A DNA stretch of 36,389 nucleotides from assembly GCA_949742535.1 (NCBI GenBank), contig CATJQX010000102.1:1-36389 (forward strand), written 5' to 3'. The notes beneath the pieces are model-generated. The model worked only from the letters and a program-made list of their open reading frames with translations. It ran no database searches and was not told the DNA's origin. The stretch comes from an uncultured Muribaculaceae bacterium. GTDB taxonomy: Bacteria; Bacteroidota; Bacteroidia; Bacteroidales; Muribaculaceae. This document shows, piece by piece, positions 19,101 to 29,761 of this stretch (positions are counted from its first letter, which is position 1; the number at the start of each line of letters is the position of its first letter). The translations under genes and the position numbers were made by a program.

Positions 19101-19358
19101 CGACAGAAGTATGCCGTCGGGACGCTCTTTCTCGATCACGCGCTCCACGAAATACGGAGTGACCGGCAGGAAATAGATCTTGTCTGCAAATCCGTCGGAG
19201 GTCTGTACGGTGGCGATATTGGGATTAATGAGCACGGTCTCGATGCCCTCCTCTTTCATGGCTTTCAGAGCCTGGGAGCCGGAGTAGTCGAATTCGCCGG
19301 CCTCACCGATTTTCAGTGCGCCGCTGCCGAGAAGAAGAACTTTTTTAATCTTTTCCAT
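16140..19358 (-). CDS. carB: carbamoyl-phosphate synthase large subunit
   Basis: 1072 aa; MEKIKKVLLLGSGALKIGEAGEFDYSGSQALKAMKEEGIETVLINPNIATVQT, duplicated ATP-grasp halves. Confidence 0.97.
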   Translation of the reverse strand: MEKIKKVLLLGSGALKIGEAGEFDYSGSQALKAMKEEGIETVLINPNIATVQTSDGFADKIYFLPVTPYFVERVIEKERPDGILLSFGGQTALNCGVELCESGVLDKYDVKVLGTPVQAIKDTEDRELFVKKLDEIDVKTIKSEAVESIDEALAAAERLGYPVIVRAAYALGGLGSGFCDNAEELKVLTEKAFSFSPQVLVEKSLKGWKEVEYEVVRDRYDNCITVCNMENFDPLGIHTGESIVVAPSQTLSNDDYHYLRELAIKIIRHIGIVGECNVQYAYDPDSMDYRVIEVNARLSRSSALASKATGYPLAFVAAKLGLGYGLFELKNSVTKDTSAFFEPALDYIVCKIPRWDLGKFHGVRREIGSSMKSVGEVMAIGRTFEEVIQKGLRMIGQGMHGFVGNRDIKIDDMDRALKEPTDKRIFVLAKALHEGYSVERIHELTKIDRWFLQKLKHIIDTEEELKQFPEIEEIPEELLRTAKQQGFSDFQIARAIKGEKLDVTGADNAKVRAYRKKLGIVPVVKQIDTLAAEYPAMTNYLYLTYNGSFNDVNYLHDHKSVVVLGSGAYRIGSSVEFDWCSVNALLTVKEQGWRSVMINYNPETVSTDYDMCDRLYFDELTFERVMDILELESPHGVILSVGGQIPNNLATRLDDAGVNILGTSATSIDNAEDRHKFSAMLDRLGIDQPRWRELTSFADIDDFIREVGYPVLVRPSYVLSGAAMNVCSNEEELHRFLTLAANVSKQHPVVVTEFIQNAKEIEMDAVAQDGEIKLYAISEHIEFAGVHSGDATIQFPPQKLYVETMRRIKKVSAQIAKALNISGPFNIQFLAKNNDIKVIECNLRASRSFPFVSKVLKINFIDAATRVMLGQKVDKPSKTLFDLDYVGIKASQFSFSRLQGADPVLGVDMASTGEVGCIGDDTNEAVLKSMLSVGHRVPKRSVLLSTGTPRQKADMLEAANLLNEAGLKIYATEGTYKYLTENGIPAVRAYWPTDGDCHPQVLDLLHHKLIDMVVNLPKNLSSTELSNGYKVRRAAIDLNIPLLTNARLASSFIKAFTSLDLDDIEIKAWDEY

Positions 19359-19439
19359 GCCTGATGAATATGGACGATATGTGATGTGATGGATTGATAT
19401 TGTCTTATACTGAAAATGTGATGAAGTGGATGCCGCCGT

Positions 19440-20540
19440 TCAGAGCAATTCGATGAATTTATCGAAGATAAACTCCGTATCGCGCGGACCCGACGAAGCC
19501 TCGGGGTGGAACTGTGCCGAGAACCAGGGCTTTTCCTTGTGGCGTATGCCCTCGTTTGTGCCGTCGTTCATGTTTATGAACAGCGGTTCCCAGTCCGACG
19601 GCAGCTTAGTGTCATCCACAGCGAACCCATGATTCTGCGACGTAATGTAGCAGATCTCCGTACCTGCCATCCTCACCGGCTGGTTGTGGCTGCGGTGGCC
19701 GTATTTCAGTTTGTATGTGTTGGCGCCCGCAGCTTTCGCGAGGAGCTGGTTGCCCATGCAGATGCCGCAGATAGGCTTGCCAGTAGCCATGAATTTGCGG
19801 ATGTTGGCCACTGTCTCTTCGGCAAAATCGGGATTGCCCGGACCGTTTGAGATAAACAGGCCGTCGAATTCGAGGCCGTTGAAATCATAGTTCCAGGGCA
19901 CTCTGATCACCTTTACGCCGCGGCGGGTAAGGCAGCGGATAATGTTGAACTTGGTACCGCAGTCCACCAAAACCACAGTCTTTTCACCGGAGCCGTGGGT
20001 CTCGGGTTCGGGACAGCTTACCTTGGCGATAAGGTTCTCGGTATTGGGATCGCTGAACTCCACCTCGTCGGGCGACGTAAAATATATTTTGCCGAGCATG
20101 GATCCCTTTTCACGCAGATGCTTTGTAAGCGCGCGGGTGTCTATGCCGTAAAGACCGGGTATTTTCTCATCCTGAAGCCACTGATGAAGCGAGCGGGTGG
20201 CGAGCCAGTGGCTCGGCTCCCAGGAATAGTCCTGCGCGATTATGGCGCGGCAGTGTATGCGGGAACTTTCAAGATATTCGCTTACATCATCTTTTACCGT
20301 TTCAGGCGGAACACCGTAATTACCCAGAATGGGATATGTGGTAACGAGAATCTGACCTTCATACGAAGGGTCGGTAAGGCTTTCTGGATATCCGGTCATG
20401 GCAGTGTTGAACACCACCTCCCCGGCTGTGGGAGCTTCGTAGCCAAACGATTTCCCTGTGAAAGTAGTGCCGTCTTCAAGCATCAGGACGGCTTGGCGTG
20501 TCTGTCGCATAGGAACTTTATGGAATACTGGCTTGTTCAA
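19440..20540 (-). CDS. carA: carbamoyl-phosphate synthase small subunit
   Basis: 366 aa; GYPESLTDPSYEGQILVTTYPILGNYG, class I GATase PICGICMGNQLLAKA, FHPEASSGPRDTEFIFDKF. Confidence 0.97.
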   Translation of the reverse strand: MNKPVFHKVPMRQTRQAVLMLEDGTTFTGKSFGYEAPTAGEVVFNTAMTGYPESLTDPSYEGQILVTTYPILGNYGVPPETVKDDVSEYLESSRIHCRAIIAQDYSWEPSHWLATRSLHQWLQDEKIPGLYGIDTRALTKHLREKGSMLGKIYFTSPDEVEFSDPNTENLIAKVSCPEPETHGSGEKTVVLVDCGTKFNIIRCLTRRGVKVIRVPWNYDFNGLEFDGLFISNGPGNPDFAEETVANIRKFMATGKPICGICMGNQLLAKAAGANTYKLKYGHRSHNQPVRMAGTEICYITSQNHGFAVDDTKLPSDWEPLFINMNDGTNEGIRHKEKPWFSAQFHPEASSGPRDTEFIFDKFIELL

Positions 20541-20598
20541 ATAGACTTCCGTATCATTACCGGCGAACGATAGATAACGGACATCTACTTTATGACTG

Positions 20599-20630
20599 CA
20601 AAGTTAGCCATTTATTTTCGTTTGGGCAAA
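20599..20630 (-). promoter_or_regulatory. Bacteroidetes-type promoter for carAB
   Basis: Minus strand TTTG (20630-20627), N20, TAACTTTG (20606-20599). Confidence 0.7.
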
Positions 20631-20755
20631 CATACGCCCGCGGGCAACAGAGAATTTTTGCGGGAGTTGAATTTAACACTTCTTCAAGGTTGTGAGACTG
20701 ACCTCGTTAACAATACTCCTATTTTTAAAGTATGGCATATGACAAAAAAAATGCC

Positions 20756-20763
20756 TACCTTTG
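20756..20763 (+). promoter_or_regulatory. -7 element upstream of dnaE
   Basis: TACCTTTG fits TAnnTTTG; no convincing -33 TTTG at the right spacing. Confidence 0.4.
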
Positions 20764-20833
20764 ACATTGCTTCATCATAAGCATGTCGCACCAGGAAAAG
20801 CCCTGTTCGTTTCCCCATTATATACACATAAAC

Positions 20834-23800
20834 ATGAGCAGATTCGTTCATCTTCACGTACATACACAATACTCCATACTTGACGGACAGGCATCCGTCC
20901 AGGCGCTTGTAGACAAGGCCATGGCCGACGGAATGCCCGCGATCGCCGTCACCGACCATGGCAACATGTTCGCCATAAAGGAGTTTTACAACTACGTGGC
21001 CAAGAAAAACTCCAAGACCAAGGGAGCTATCAAGGATGCGGAGGCTGCAGCCAAAGAAGCGGAAACGGCAGGAGACACGGCACTGGCTGAAGAAAAACGC
21101 GCGGAAGCTGAAAAACTCAGGGGCAAGATCTTCAAACCCATACTGGGATGCGAGGTGTATGTGGCCAACGAGACTCTTGACATACACACCGACAAGCATG
21201 ACACCGGACGCCACCTCATACTTCTCGCAAAAAACGAAAAAGGCTACCACAACCTTGTAAAAATCGTGTCGAGAGCGTGGACGGAAGGGTTCTACTCCCA
21301 TCCGCGAACCGACAAGGCCGATATAGAGGCACACAAGGAGGGGCTGATAGTATGCTCGGCATGCCTCGGCGGAGAAATACCGCGCCTTATACTCCAGGAC
21401 CAGATTGAAGAAGCCGAAAAGCGCGTGCAGTGGTGGAAAGACACCTTCGGCGACGATTATTACCTGGAACTGCAGCGCCACAAAGCCACTGTGACACGCG
21501 CCAACCACGAGACATACCCCCTGCAGCAGAAAGTGAATAACGAACTGCTGCGCATGGCCGACAAGTTCGGCATAAAGGTCATATGCACCAACGACACCCA
21601 TTTTGTCAACGAAGATGATGCCGAGGCCCACGAACGACTGATATGCCTTTCCACCGGCAAGAAGATATCAGACGAGAACCGCATGCTTTACAGCAAACAG
21701 GAATGGTTGAAGACCACCGAAGAGATGTCGCAGGTGTTCGCCGACCATCCCGAAGCGCTCGCCAACACACTGGAGATCGCCGACAAGGTGGAGTTCTACG
21801 ACATTGACCATGCCCCCATCATGCCATTCTTCGCCATACCTGAGGAATTCGGCACGGAAGAGGAATACCGCTCCCGCATAACCGAGCAGGAACTGTTCGA
21901 CGAATTTACCCGCGACGAGAACGGCAATGTGGTGCTGTCGCAGGAGGAAGCCGAGAAAAAAATCAAGAAGCTCGGCGGCTACGACAAACTGTACCGCATC
22001 AAATTCGAGGCCGACTATCTCGCAAAACTCGCCTACGAAGGTGCCGAGCGGCGATACGGCGCCCCCCTCTCCGATGAGATAAGGGAACGTGTGAAATTCG
22101 AGCTGCACATTATGAAGACCATGGGCTTCCCCGGATACTTCCTTATCGTGCAGGATTTCATAAACGTGTCGCGTGAAAGGCTTGGAGTAAGCGTCGGCCC
22201 CGGCCGAGGTTCGGCCGCCGGCTCATGCGTGGCCTACTGCCTCGGTATCACCCAGATCGACCCCATAAAATACGACCTGCTGTTCGAACGTTTCCTTAAC
22301 CCCGACCGTATATCTCTCCCCGATATCGACGTGGACTTCGACGACGACGGCCGCGCGCGCGTGCTCCAGTATGTCACTGAAAAATATGGAGCCGAGAATG
22401 TGGCGCACATCATCACATACGGCACTATGGCCACAAAAATGGCCTTAAAGGATGTGGCGAGGGTGGAAGGCCTCCCCATTCCCGAAAGCGACCGCATTGT
22501 AAAACTGCTGCCGAGGCATATGCCGGAAGTAAACGGCAAGGAGGCGAAGATGAACCTCACCAACTGCTTCAACCTCCTCAACGATTTCAAGACCGAGCTG
22601 AACAGTCCCAACCCTCTTGTGAGGGAGACACTCAAATATGCCGAGAAACTCGAAGGAAACGTGCGCGGCACCGGAGTGCATGCGTGCGGTGTGATCATAT
22701 GCCGCGACAAGATCTCCGACTGGGTGCCGGTGAGCACCGCCGTCGACAAACTTGAGGGAAAACTCCTCGTCACACAATACGAAGGACGTGTGATAGAAGA
22801 GACCGGGCTGATCAAAATGGACTTCCTCGGACTTAAGACCCTCTCCATAATAATGGATGCCGTGAAAAACATAAAGCTCACACACGGCATTGATGTTGAC
22901 ATGGAGACTATACCCATCGACGATCCGGCCACATATAAACTGTATTGCGACGGGCGAACCATCGGCACATTCCAGTTCGAGTCCGCCGGCATGCAGAAAT
23001 ACCTCCGCGAGCTCCAGCCCTCCACATTCGAGGATCTCATAGCCATGAACGCCCTCTACAGGCCGGGACCTATGGACTACATCCCGGAGTTCATAGCCCG
23101 AAAACATGGCAAGACTCCGATCGTATACGATATTCCGGTGATGGAGCAGTATCTCAAGGATACCTACGGTGTCACCGTCTACCAGGAGCAGGTCATGCTT
23201 CTGTCGCGTCTGCTCGCCAACTTCACCCGCGGCGAGAGCGACACACTGCGAAAAGCGATGGGTAAGAAACTCATCGACAAGATGAACCACCTCAAAGGCA
23301 AGTTCCTCGAAGGGGGCCAGGCTAACGGACACGATCCCAAAGTGCTCGAAAAAATATGGGCTGACTGGGAAAAGTTCGCCTCCTACGCATTCAACAAGAG
23401 CCACGCCACATGCTACTCGTGGGTCGCTTTCCAGACCGCATACCTCAAAGCCAACTATCCCGCCGAATATATGGCGGCCGTCCTGTCGCGTAACCGCTCG
23501 GATATCACCAAGCTCACCGCGTTCATGGATGAGTGCAAGGCCATGCGCATTACGGTGAAGGGGCCCGACGTCAACGAGTCGTTCCGCGAATTCGGTGTAA
23601 ACAAACAAGGAGACATACGTTTCGGTCTTGCCGCCATAAAAGGTGTCGGCGACAATGTGGTGGCCGCCATCATAAAGGTACGCGACGAGGGCGGGCGCTT
23701 CGAAAGCCCCTACGATTTCGTGGAGCGTGTGCCGTCAGGCATTATCAACCGCCGCACTTTCGATAATCTTGTGCTTTCCGGCGCCTTCGACTGGTACACC

Positions 23801-24712
23801 GAACTGAAACGTGAGGACTATTTTGAAAAAAACAACCGCGACGAGACATTTACCGAACAGCTCATGCGCTACGGCCAGCAGTTCCAGAATGCCGAGCGCG
23901 AACAGAGCGCGTCGCTTTTCGGCGATCTTGAAGTGGACCTGCGCACCGCAGGACGTCCGCAGCCCAAATCGGCGGTTCCCTGGGTGGATGCTGTAAAGCT
24001 CGAGAAGGAGCGTGAGCTTGTGGGCATGTACCTCTCTGCTCACCCGCTCGACCCGTATTACATGGAGCTTAACCACGGTCTGCGCACCATCAAACAGTTC
24101 AATGACACCGTTCCTGCCGACGGCACCGAAATATGCTTCGGAGGCATGGTCACCAAATTCGAGTCCGCTCCCGCCAAACGTGGCGGATACTGGGGATCCA
24201 TATATCTGGAAGACTATACCGGAACCACACGCATACGCCTTTTCGGACAGAAATACATCGACTACGAAAAATACGGGAAACCCGGCACACCAATAATGGT
24301 CAACGGTCGCTTCCAGACACGATACAACGGGGAAATCTCTTTCGAAGTAGAACATATCCGGCTTCTCGAAGAGGCCAGGGGACAACTTCTGGAGGGTGTG
24401 ACACTGATTCTTGATCCCGCAGAGATCTCACCCACACTGGTCAAGGTGCTCCAGGAACACCAGAAATCCACCGGTTCAGGCAAGGGATTCTTCAATGTGC
24501 AGCTTTACGATCCACAGATAGGCCGGGCCGTAAAACTCGTTTCAGGAGTGAGCATCCCCCTCAACCGCAACCTTATGAACATCATAGACTCATATAGCCT
24601 CCGGTATGAGTTCAAACGCAACCAGGCGTTTACCGGAGCCACAAGATACGACGATCTCCGCGAAGAGAACGTCGAGGCCAACGAGGAAATGGTGGAAGTG
24701 GAATCAGACTGA
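20834..24712 (+). CDS. dnaE: DNA polymerase III subunit alpha
   Basis: PHP domain start MSRFVHLHVHTQYSILDGQASVQALVDKA; GPGRGSAAGSCVAYCLGIT; PDIDVDFDDDGR. Start 20834 preferred over track start 20783. Confidence 0.97.
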   Translation: MSRFVHLHVHTQYSILDGQASVQALVDKAMADGMPAIAVTDHGNMFAIKEFYNYVAKKNSKTKGAIKDAEAAAKEAETAGDTALAEEKRAEAEKLRGKIFKPILGCEVYVANETLDIHTDKHDTGRHLILLAKNEKGYHNLVKIVSRAWTEGFYSHPRTDKADIEAHKEGLIVCSACLGGEIPRLILQDQIEEAEKRVQWWKDTFGDDYYLELQRHKATVTRANHETYPLQQKVNNELLRMADKFGIKVICTNDTHFVNEDDAEAHERLICLSTGKKISDENRMLYSKQEWLKTTEEMSQVFADHPEALANTLEIADKVEFYDIDHAPIMPFFAIPEEFGTEEEYRSRITEQELFDEFTRDENGNVVLSQEEAEKKIKKLGGYDKLYRIKFEADYLAKLAYEGAERRYGAPLSDEIRERVKFELHIMKTMGFPGYFLIVQDFINVSRERLGVSVGPGRGSAAGSCVAYCLGITQIDPIKYDLLFERFLNPDRISLPDIDVDFDDDGRARVLQYVTEKYGAENVAHIITYGTMATKMALKDVARVEGLPIPESDRIVKLLPRHMPEVNGKEAKMNLTNCFNLLNDFKTELNSPNPLVRETLKYAEKLEGNVRGTGVHACGVIICRDKISDWVPVSTAVDKLEGKLLVTQYEGRVIEETGLIKMDFLGLKTLSIIMDAVKNIKLTHGIDVDMETIPIDDPATYKLYCDGRTIGTFQFESAGMQKYLRELQPSTFEDLIAMNALYRPGPMDYIPEFIARKHGKTPIVYDIPVMEQYLKDTYGVTVYQEQVMLLSRLLANFTRGESDTLRKAMGKKLIDKMNHLKGKFLEGGQANGHDPKVLEKIWADWEKFASYAFNKSHATCYSWVAFQTAYLKANYPAEYMAAVLSRNRSDITKLTAFMDECKAMRITVKGPDVNESFREFGVNKQGDIRFGLAAIKGVGDNVVAAIIKVRDEGGRFESPYDFVERVPSGIINRRTFDNLVLSGAFDWYTELKREDYFEKNNRDETFTEQLMRYGQQFQNAEREQSASLFGDLEVDLRTAGRPQPKSAVPWVDAVKLEKERELVGMYLSAHPLDPYYMELNHGLRTIKQFNDTVPADGTEICFGGMVTKFESAPAKRGGYWGSIYLEDYTGTTRIRLFGQKYIDYEKYGKPGTPIMVNGRFQTRYNGEISFEVEHIRLLEEARGQLLEGVTLILDPAEISPTLVKVLQEHQKSTGSGKGFFNVQLYDPQIGRAVKLVSGVSIPLNRNLMNIIDSYSLRYEFKRNQAFTGATRYDDLREENVEANEEMVEVESD

Positions 24713-24771
24713 ACAACAACCGGCAATCATTTATAACAATATATAGTCATCAAAACAAATAACTGAAAAAA

Positions 24772-25095
24772 ATGGCACTTACCATCACAGACGCTAATGC
24801 GAAAGAAATCATTGCCTCAGGCAAGCCAGTTATCATCGACTTCTGGGCCACATGGTGCGGCCCCTGCATGGCCATGGGCCCCATCGTAGATAATCTCGCC
24901 GCCGAATATGAAGGGCGCGTAGTCATCGGAAAATACAACGTTGACGAAGAGGGCGACCTCGCAGCCGAGCACCGCATTATGTCTATCCCGACCTTCCTTT
25001 TCTTCAAAAACGGAGAAAAAACCGCAATCCGCCTTGCCGGATCACAGTCACGCGAGACTTTCAAAGCCAAGATCGAAGAGCTCCTTGCTCTCTGA
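24772..25095 (+). CDS. trxA: thioredoxin
   Basis: 107 aa with FWATWCGPCMAMGP active site and MSIPTFLFFKNGE cis-Pro loop. Confidence 0.95.
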   Translation: MALTITDANAKEIIASGKPVIIDFWATWCGPCMAMGPIVDNLAAEYEGRVVIGKYNVDEEGDLAAEHRIMSIPTFLFFKNGEKTAIRLAGSQSRETFKAKIEELLAL

Positions 25096-25118
25096 CAACC
25101 GAAAAACGAGATAGAGAG

Positions 25119-25155
25119 GGGACACGGTTCCAACCACACACCGTGTCCCTTCTTT
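25119..25155 (+). terminator. rho-independent terminator after trxA
   Basis: GGGACACGGT (25119-25128) / ACCGTGTCCC (25140-25149) followed by TTCTTTCC. Confidence 0.8.
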
Positions 25156-25249
25156 CCTACAGGACACTCCCAAAGAAACTGTTCAGAATCATTTCGTTTA
25201 GCCGTCAGTTACTTAACCATTTGCCTGAATCATAAACCAAACTTCACGA

Positions 25250-26389
25250 ATGAAAAATCGTATCGTATTTCTTGACTGGCTGCGCATCTTCGCCTGCTTT
25301 CTGGTGATTCTCGTGCATGCCAGTGAAAATTTCTATGGCGCCGGAGGTGAATCCGACATGGCCGGTCCTGTCTCAATGTTGCAGAACGAAAGCGACCGCC
25401 TGTGGGTATCGGTCTACGACGGATTCTCACGCATGTCGGTACCTCTGTTCTTTATCGTCTCGGCATTCCTGCTTGCGCCTATGGCACCCGGCATGACAAG
25501 CGGCCAGTTCTACAAGAGGAGATTCACCCACATTCTTCCCCCCTTCTTCATCTTCATGGTGCTCTACAGCACTCTCCCGATGCTCTGGGGACAGATCGAC
25601 AGCGCCACATCCATCAACGACCTCTCACGCATACTCCTCAACTTCCCCACTACGGCGGGGCACTTCTGGTTCATGTATCCCCTCATCAGCATCTATCTTT
25701 TCATCCCCATAGTATCGCCCTGGCTTGCCAAAGCATCGGCAAAGGAGGAGAGGTTCTTCATACTACTTTTCCTCATCTCCACCTGCATGCCCTATATGAA
25801 CCGCATGTGGGGTGAGGTATGGGGCGAATGCTTCTGGAACAGCTACCACCTGCTGTGGTACTTCTCAGGATATCTCGGATATCTCGTACTCGCGCATTAC
25901 ATCCGCGTGCACCTCACATGGAGCCGCGCCACCCGCCTCTGGAGCGGCACACTGATGCTGCTTGCCGGCGCCGCCGCCACCATCTACTCGTTCTATATAC
26001 AGGCTATTCCGGGCCAATTGCTCGAAACTCCCGTCATCGAAATCGGATGGGCATTCTGCACCATCAACTGCGTGGTTCTCACTACCGGTGCCTTCCTTCT
26101 CTTCACTTGCATCACACAGAAGAAAGCTCCCGCCATTGTCACCCGCGCATCACAGCTCAGCTATGGCATCTATCTGATGCACATCTTCTGGCTCGGTTTC
26201 TGGGTTTCGGTATTCAAGGTTGATTATCCGCTTCCCACCGTGGCAGCCATCCCGGCCATTGCGGTCACAACATTCGTCTGCTGCTATCTCACAGCACGTG
26301 TGATCTCCTTCCTCCCCGGAAGCAAGTGGATCATCGGAGCCTCGGCACGTCCCGTTCCCTCCCGGAAAGCCACAGCACCTGCCGTTTAA
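25250..26389 (+). CDS. acyltransferase 3 family membrane protein
   Basis: 379 aa; MKNRIVFLDWLRIFACFLVILVHASENF N-terminus, multiple TM, SYGIYLMHIFWLGF motif. Confidence 0.88.
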   Translation: MKNRIVFLDWLRIFACFLVILVHASENFYGAGGESDMAGPVSMLQNESDRLWVSVYDGFSRMSVPLFFIVSAFLLAPMAPGMTSGQFYKRRFTHILPPFFIFMVLYSTLPMLWGQIDSATSINDLSRILLNFPTTAGHFWFMYPLISIYLFIPIVSPWLAKASAKEERFFILLFLISTCMPYMNRMWGEVWGECFWNSYHLLWYFSGYLGYLVLAHYIRVHLTWSRATRLWSGTLMLLAGAAATIYSFYIQAIPGQLLETPVIEIGWAFCTINCVVLTTGAFLLFTCITQKKAPAIVTRASQLSYGIYLMHIFWLGFWVSVFKVDYPLPTVAAIPAIAVTTFVCCYLTARVISFLPGSKWIIGASARPVPSRKATAPAV

Positions 26390-26404
26390 GCAAATCCCCC
26401 ATAA

Positions 26405-26458
26405 AAGAATCAGCCGACGCATCATATCCATAGATGAACGATGCATCGGCTGATTCTT
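26405..26458. terminator. bidirectional terminator between acyltransferase and ribBA
   Basis: AAGAATCAGCCGA-C-GCATC (26405-26423) / GATGC-A-TCGGCTGATTCTT (26440-26458), 18 paired positions with one mismatch. Confidence 0.8.
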
Positions 26459-26480
26459 ATTATATACGGGTTATATTGCC

Positions 26481-27686
26481 TCAGTCTACCTTCTTGAGAT
26501 TGTGCCCCATGCGGTGTTTCTTAGTCGACATATAGAAGCGGTCGTAGTCGTTCGGATCAATCTCTATAGGCACGTTTTCCACCACTTCGAGTCCATACCC
26601 TTCAAGTCCCACACGTTTGACAGGATTGTTGGTCATCAGTCTCATTTTCTTTATACCGAGAGCGTGAAGTATCTGTGCACCCACGCCGTAATCGCGCTCG
26701 TCGGCCTTATGACCGAGGTGCAGATTTGCCTCCACTGTATCCATTCCCTCTTCCTGGAGCTTGTATGCTCGGATTTTGTCCATAAGACCTATTCCGCGCC
26801 CCTCCTGGCTGAGATAGATCACGGCGCCGCGTCCCTCTTTTTCTACCATGCGCAACGCCTGATGGAGCTGCTCACCGCAGTCGCATCGCATAGAACCGAA
26901 TATATCGCCGGTAGCGCATGACGAGTGCACCCTCACGAGCACGGGATCGTCGGTGTGAAGATCGCCCTTGAAGATGGCCACATGCTCCAGGCCGTTGCTC
27001 TTCTGGCGGAACGGTATCAGGCGGAAATGTCCGTAACATGTGGGGAGATCTACCTCCACGCCCTGCTCAACCAGTGACTCTTTTTTCAGACGGTATGCGA
27101 TCAGGTCGGCTATGCTCACCAGTTTCATGCCCCATTTGTCTGCCAGACGGCGGAGCTCGGGCAGGCGCGCCATGGAACCGTCATCCGACATTATTTCCAT
27201 CAGAGCTGCCGCGGGATACAGCCCGGCAAGACGTGCCAGATCTACTGCGGCCTCGGTATGGCCACTGCGCCGCAGCACTCCCTGATCCTGGGCATAGAGA
27301 GGATTGATATGTCCGGGGCGACCGAAAGTCTCGGGTTTCGACTCCGGATCGGCAAGGGCACGTATAGTAGCGCAACGGTCCTCCGCAGACACTCCCGTGG
27401 TGCATCCCTCGAGTTTGTCGACAGTTATTGTGAACGGCGTGCCAAGCATGGAGGTATTGTCGGTGGTCTGCGGTTCCAGCGACAACTCCTTGCAACGGGT
27501 CACCGACAATGGAGCACACAGCACTCCACGGGCGTTTTTAAGCATGAAATTCACCTGCTCCGGAGTGATTTTCTCCGCAGCCACGATTATATCACCCTCA
27601 TTCTCGCGGTCCTCGTCATCGACCACTATCACCATTTTGCCCTCGCGGAAATCGTCGATGGCACTTTCTATAGAATCGAGTTTCAC
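26481..27686 (-). CDS. ribBA: bifunctional 3,4-dihydroxy-2-butanone-4-phosphate synthase / GTP cyclohydrolase II
   Basis: RibB part ([45 protein letters not shown]) and RibA part ([40 protein letters not shown]). Confidence 0.96.
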   Translation of the reverse strand: MKLDSIESAIDDFREGKMVIVVDDEDRENEGDIIVAAEKITPEQVNFMLKNARGVLCAPLSVTRCKELSLEPQTTDNTSMLGTPFTITVDKLEGCTTGVSAEDRCATIRALADPESKPETFGRPGHINPLYAQDQGVLRRSGHTEAAVDLARLAGLYPAAALMEIMSDDGSMARLPELRRLADKWGMKLVSIADLIAYRLKKESLVEQGVEVDLPTCYGHFRLIPFRQKSNGLEHVAIFKGDLHTDDPVLVRVHSSCATGDIFGSMRCDCGEQLHQALRMVEKEGRGAVIYLSQEGRGIGLMDKIRAYKLQEEGMDTVEANLHLGHKADERDYGVGAQILHALGIKKMRLMTNNPVKRVGLEGYGLEVVENVPIEIDPNDYDRFYMSTKKHRMGHNLKKVD

Positions 27687-27703
27687 TGTTATCGTTGATT
27701 TTT

Positions 27704-29506
27704 TTAGTTTTGTTTATCAAGCAGTTTCTCCAGTTCATGCGCGGTAGCCAGAGTGACATCCACAGTGCGTGTTGTAAGCTGGAAGGGGAATTTGTTAACC
27801 GTCGCTATCACACTTTTGTCAGTGGAATTCGAGAGATAGTCCACCGTGTCGTTCAGCACAAGCTGTGCGCCTTCGCGCTGAGGGAATTTTCTGAAGAAAT
27901 AATATATCTTTTTAAAGAATGGCAGTTTCTCGTATGCGCGCCTGAACTCCTCACATGCCTCGCACAGCGCTCCCAGAAGTTTCCGGGCTTCCCCGGCACT
28001 CACCTCCTGCATAACAAACTCCTTCACTTCAAGTTCACGCTTTAGCGATCCCGTGAGCCGCCGCACCATATTCTTGTAGGCATCCATGTCGAACACGGCA
28101 GAATCCTTGACGGCCTTGTAAGTGAAAAATATGCCGAGAGGCAGCAATATGGCGGAACTCAGCCACATGCCCTGCCATACCTCCAGTTTTCCGTCGCGGG
28201 CCATCTTGTAGCCCGTGTTGTCTATTATATAATAGATAATGAACAGGATCACGGAGATCACAAGCGGTGCGCCGAGACCACCCTTGCGGATGATAGCGCC
28301 GAGCGGCGCGCCAATGAAGAAGAAGATGATACATGCTATGGAGAGAGTGAACTTCTTCTGCATCTCTATGTCGTGGCGGCGTATGGTCTTGCGGTCATCC
28401 TCCATCGCATAGCTTTTGAACTCATATTCCTGTTTTACGCGCTGTGTCTTCATCAGCGCCTCGGCAAGATAGGTAGGTGTCTTTTCAGGGCGCACGATAT
28501 AGAACAGGGAGTCGATGTTCACCGGTTTGTCAAGCACCACAGGCTGCGACGGCACATCTTTCATTTCGCCGTCAACCATACGCCTCTCCGTCAAAGGCAC
28601 ACGCACATAGGGCGTGGCCTTGAGAAGTGCGGCATATTCCGCTCCGATGGAGTCCACCCTTGCGGTCACGGAGTCGATAGTGGCCCTCAGCTCCTCTATG
28701 TTTTTGCCCACATACTGGTTGCGCATGCCGCTTTCATCCATGCGGTTGAAATTGGCGTCGAAAGCCAGCAGTATCTCTTTCAGCTTGAATGATTCGCGCC
28801 TGTAAGGCTGGTTGCCGCTCGAAGGGGCGCCGTTGGTATTCTCTTTCAGGTTCTCGAACTGTTCGCCGTCGTAAAGCTGCAGGAAGAGATGCTCCTTGTC
28901 GTCGGCCAGCTTCAGATGGCCCGAATCAGCCAGAATGATGCGGGAATTGTCAAAACCGCGCGACACGTCGTAGATCATCATGTCATACAGCGTGCCTGTC
29001 TCCCGGTCCTTATGCTCCACATAGAAATTATAGCCTGCGATCTGGTCGTAGAACACCCCTTCTGGAATCTCCAGCTCGGGCGATTTCTGCCTTACGGAAT
29101 ATATCAGCGTCCACATCTTCACCTGCGCCACAGGGAGCACATAATTCTGGAAAAAGAAAGCGCCTATGGCAACAAGAGATATGAAGACTATAAGCGGACG
29201 CATCGCTTTCATCAGGGATATGCCGGAAGCCTTTATCGCGGTAAGCTCGAACCTCTCCCCGAGGTTGCCGAAAGTCATCAGTGAGGCGAGAAGTATGGCG
29301 AGCGGCAACGCCATAGGCACCATAGTGAGCGCGGCATAAAAGAACAGCTCGCCAATCACATGCACTTCAAGCCCTTTTCCTACAAGCTCGTCGATATACC
29401 TCCACAAAAACTGCATGAGCACAATGAAGAGGCAGATGAAGAATGTCATCAGAAACAGTGGCAGGAAACTCCTGAGCATAAATCTATAAAGCCTTTTCAG
29501 TAACAT
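27704..29506 (-). CDS. LptF/LptG family LPS-export permease (YjgP/YjgQ)
   Basis: [82 protein letters not shown]-terminal TM block. Start 29506 preferred over 29563. Confidence 0.92.
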   Translation of the reverse strand: MLLKRLYRFMLRSFLPLFLMTFFICLFIVLMQFLWRYIDELVGKGLEVHVIGELFFYAALTMVPMALPLAILLASLMTFGNLGERFELTAIKASGISLMKAMRPLIVFISLVAIGAFFFQNYVLPVAQVKMWTLIYSVRQKSPELEIPEGVFYDQIAGYNFYVEHKDRETGTLYDMMIYDVSRGFDNSRIILADSGHLKLADDKEHLFLQLYDGEQFENLKENTNGAPSSGNQPYRRESFKLKEILLAFDANFNRMDESGMRNQYVGKNIEELRATIDSVTARVDSIGAEYAALLKATPYVRVPLTERRMVDGEMKDVPSQPVVLDKPVNIDSLFYIVRPEKTPTYLAEALMKTQRVKQEYEFKSYAMEDDRKTIRRHDIEMQKKFTLSIACIIFFFIGAPLGAIIRKGGLGAPLVISVILFIIYYIIDNTGYKMARDGKLEVWQGMWLSSAILLPLGIFFTYKAVKDSAVFDMDAYKNMVRRLTGSLKRELEVKEFVMQEVSAGEARKLLGALCEACEEFRRAYEKLPFFKKIYYFFRKFPQREGAQLVLNDTVDYLSNSTDKSVIATVNKFPFQLTTRTVDVTLATAHELEKLLDKQN

Positions 29507-29567
29507 GCGGCCGATGCAGATTTTAAGAGGACATAAACAGGCGCGGCAACGCGCGCCTTTCACTCTA

Positions 29568-29598
29568 CAAAGTTACATCATTTTTCACGAACGGCAAA
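29568..29598 (-). promoter_or_regulatory. Bacteroidetes-type promoter for lptF/G-ribBA
   Basis: Minus strand TTTG (29598-29595), N19, TAACTTTG (29575-29568). Confidence 0.65.
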
Positions 29599-29761
29599 AC
29601 TTGCCTTGCGGAGCGCGCCACAGGCGCCGGCAAATACCGTCAAAAGTAAGTTAATCTATTGTTAATCCGCCACCGCACGCAGACAGATCGTCTTATTTAT
29701 CGTATCTTTGTAAATACATGCAGGATACATACATCTTACCATATAGATACACCTGAACCAT

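Noticed and set aside
20592-20780. 62-aa plus-strand ORF between carA and dnaE
   Set aside because: Covers the carA promoter and the dnaE -7 element; looks like regulatory spacer.
20684-21631. 315-aa minus-strand ORF overlapping dnaE
   Set aside because: Antisense shadow of the clear dnaE coding frame; no recognisable domain.
22445-23608. 387-aa minus-strand ORF inside dnaE
   Set aside because: Antisense of a well-conserved gene in GC-rich DNA; low-complexity composition, no family resemblance.
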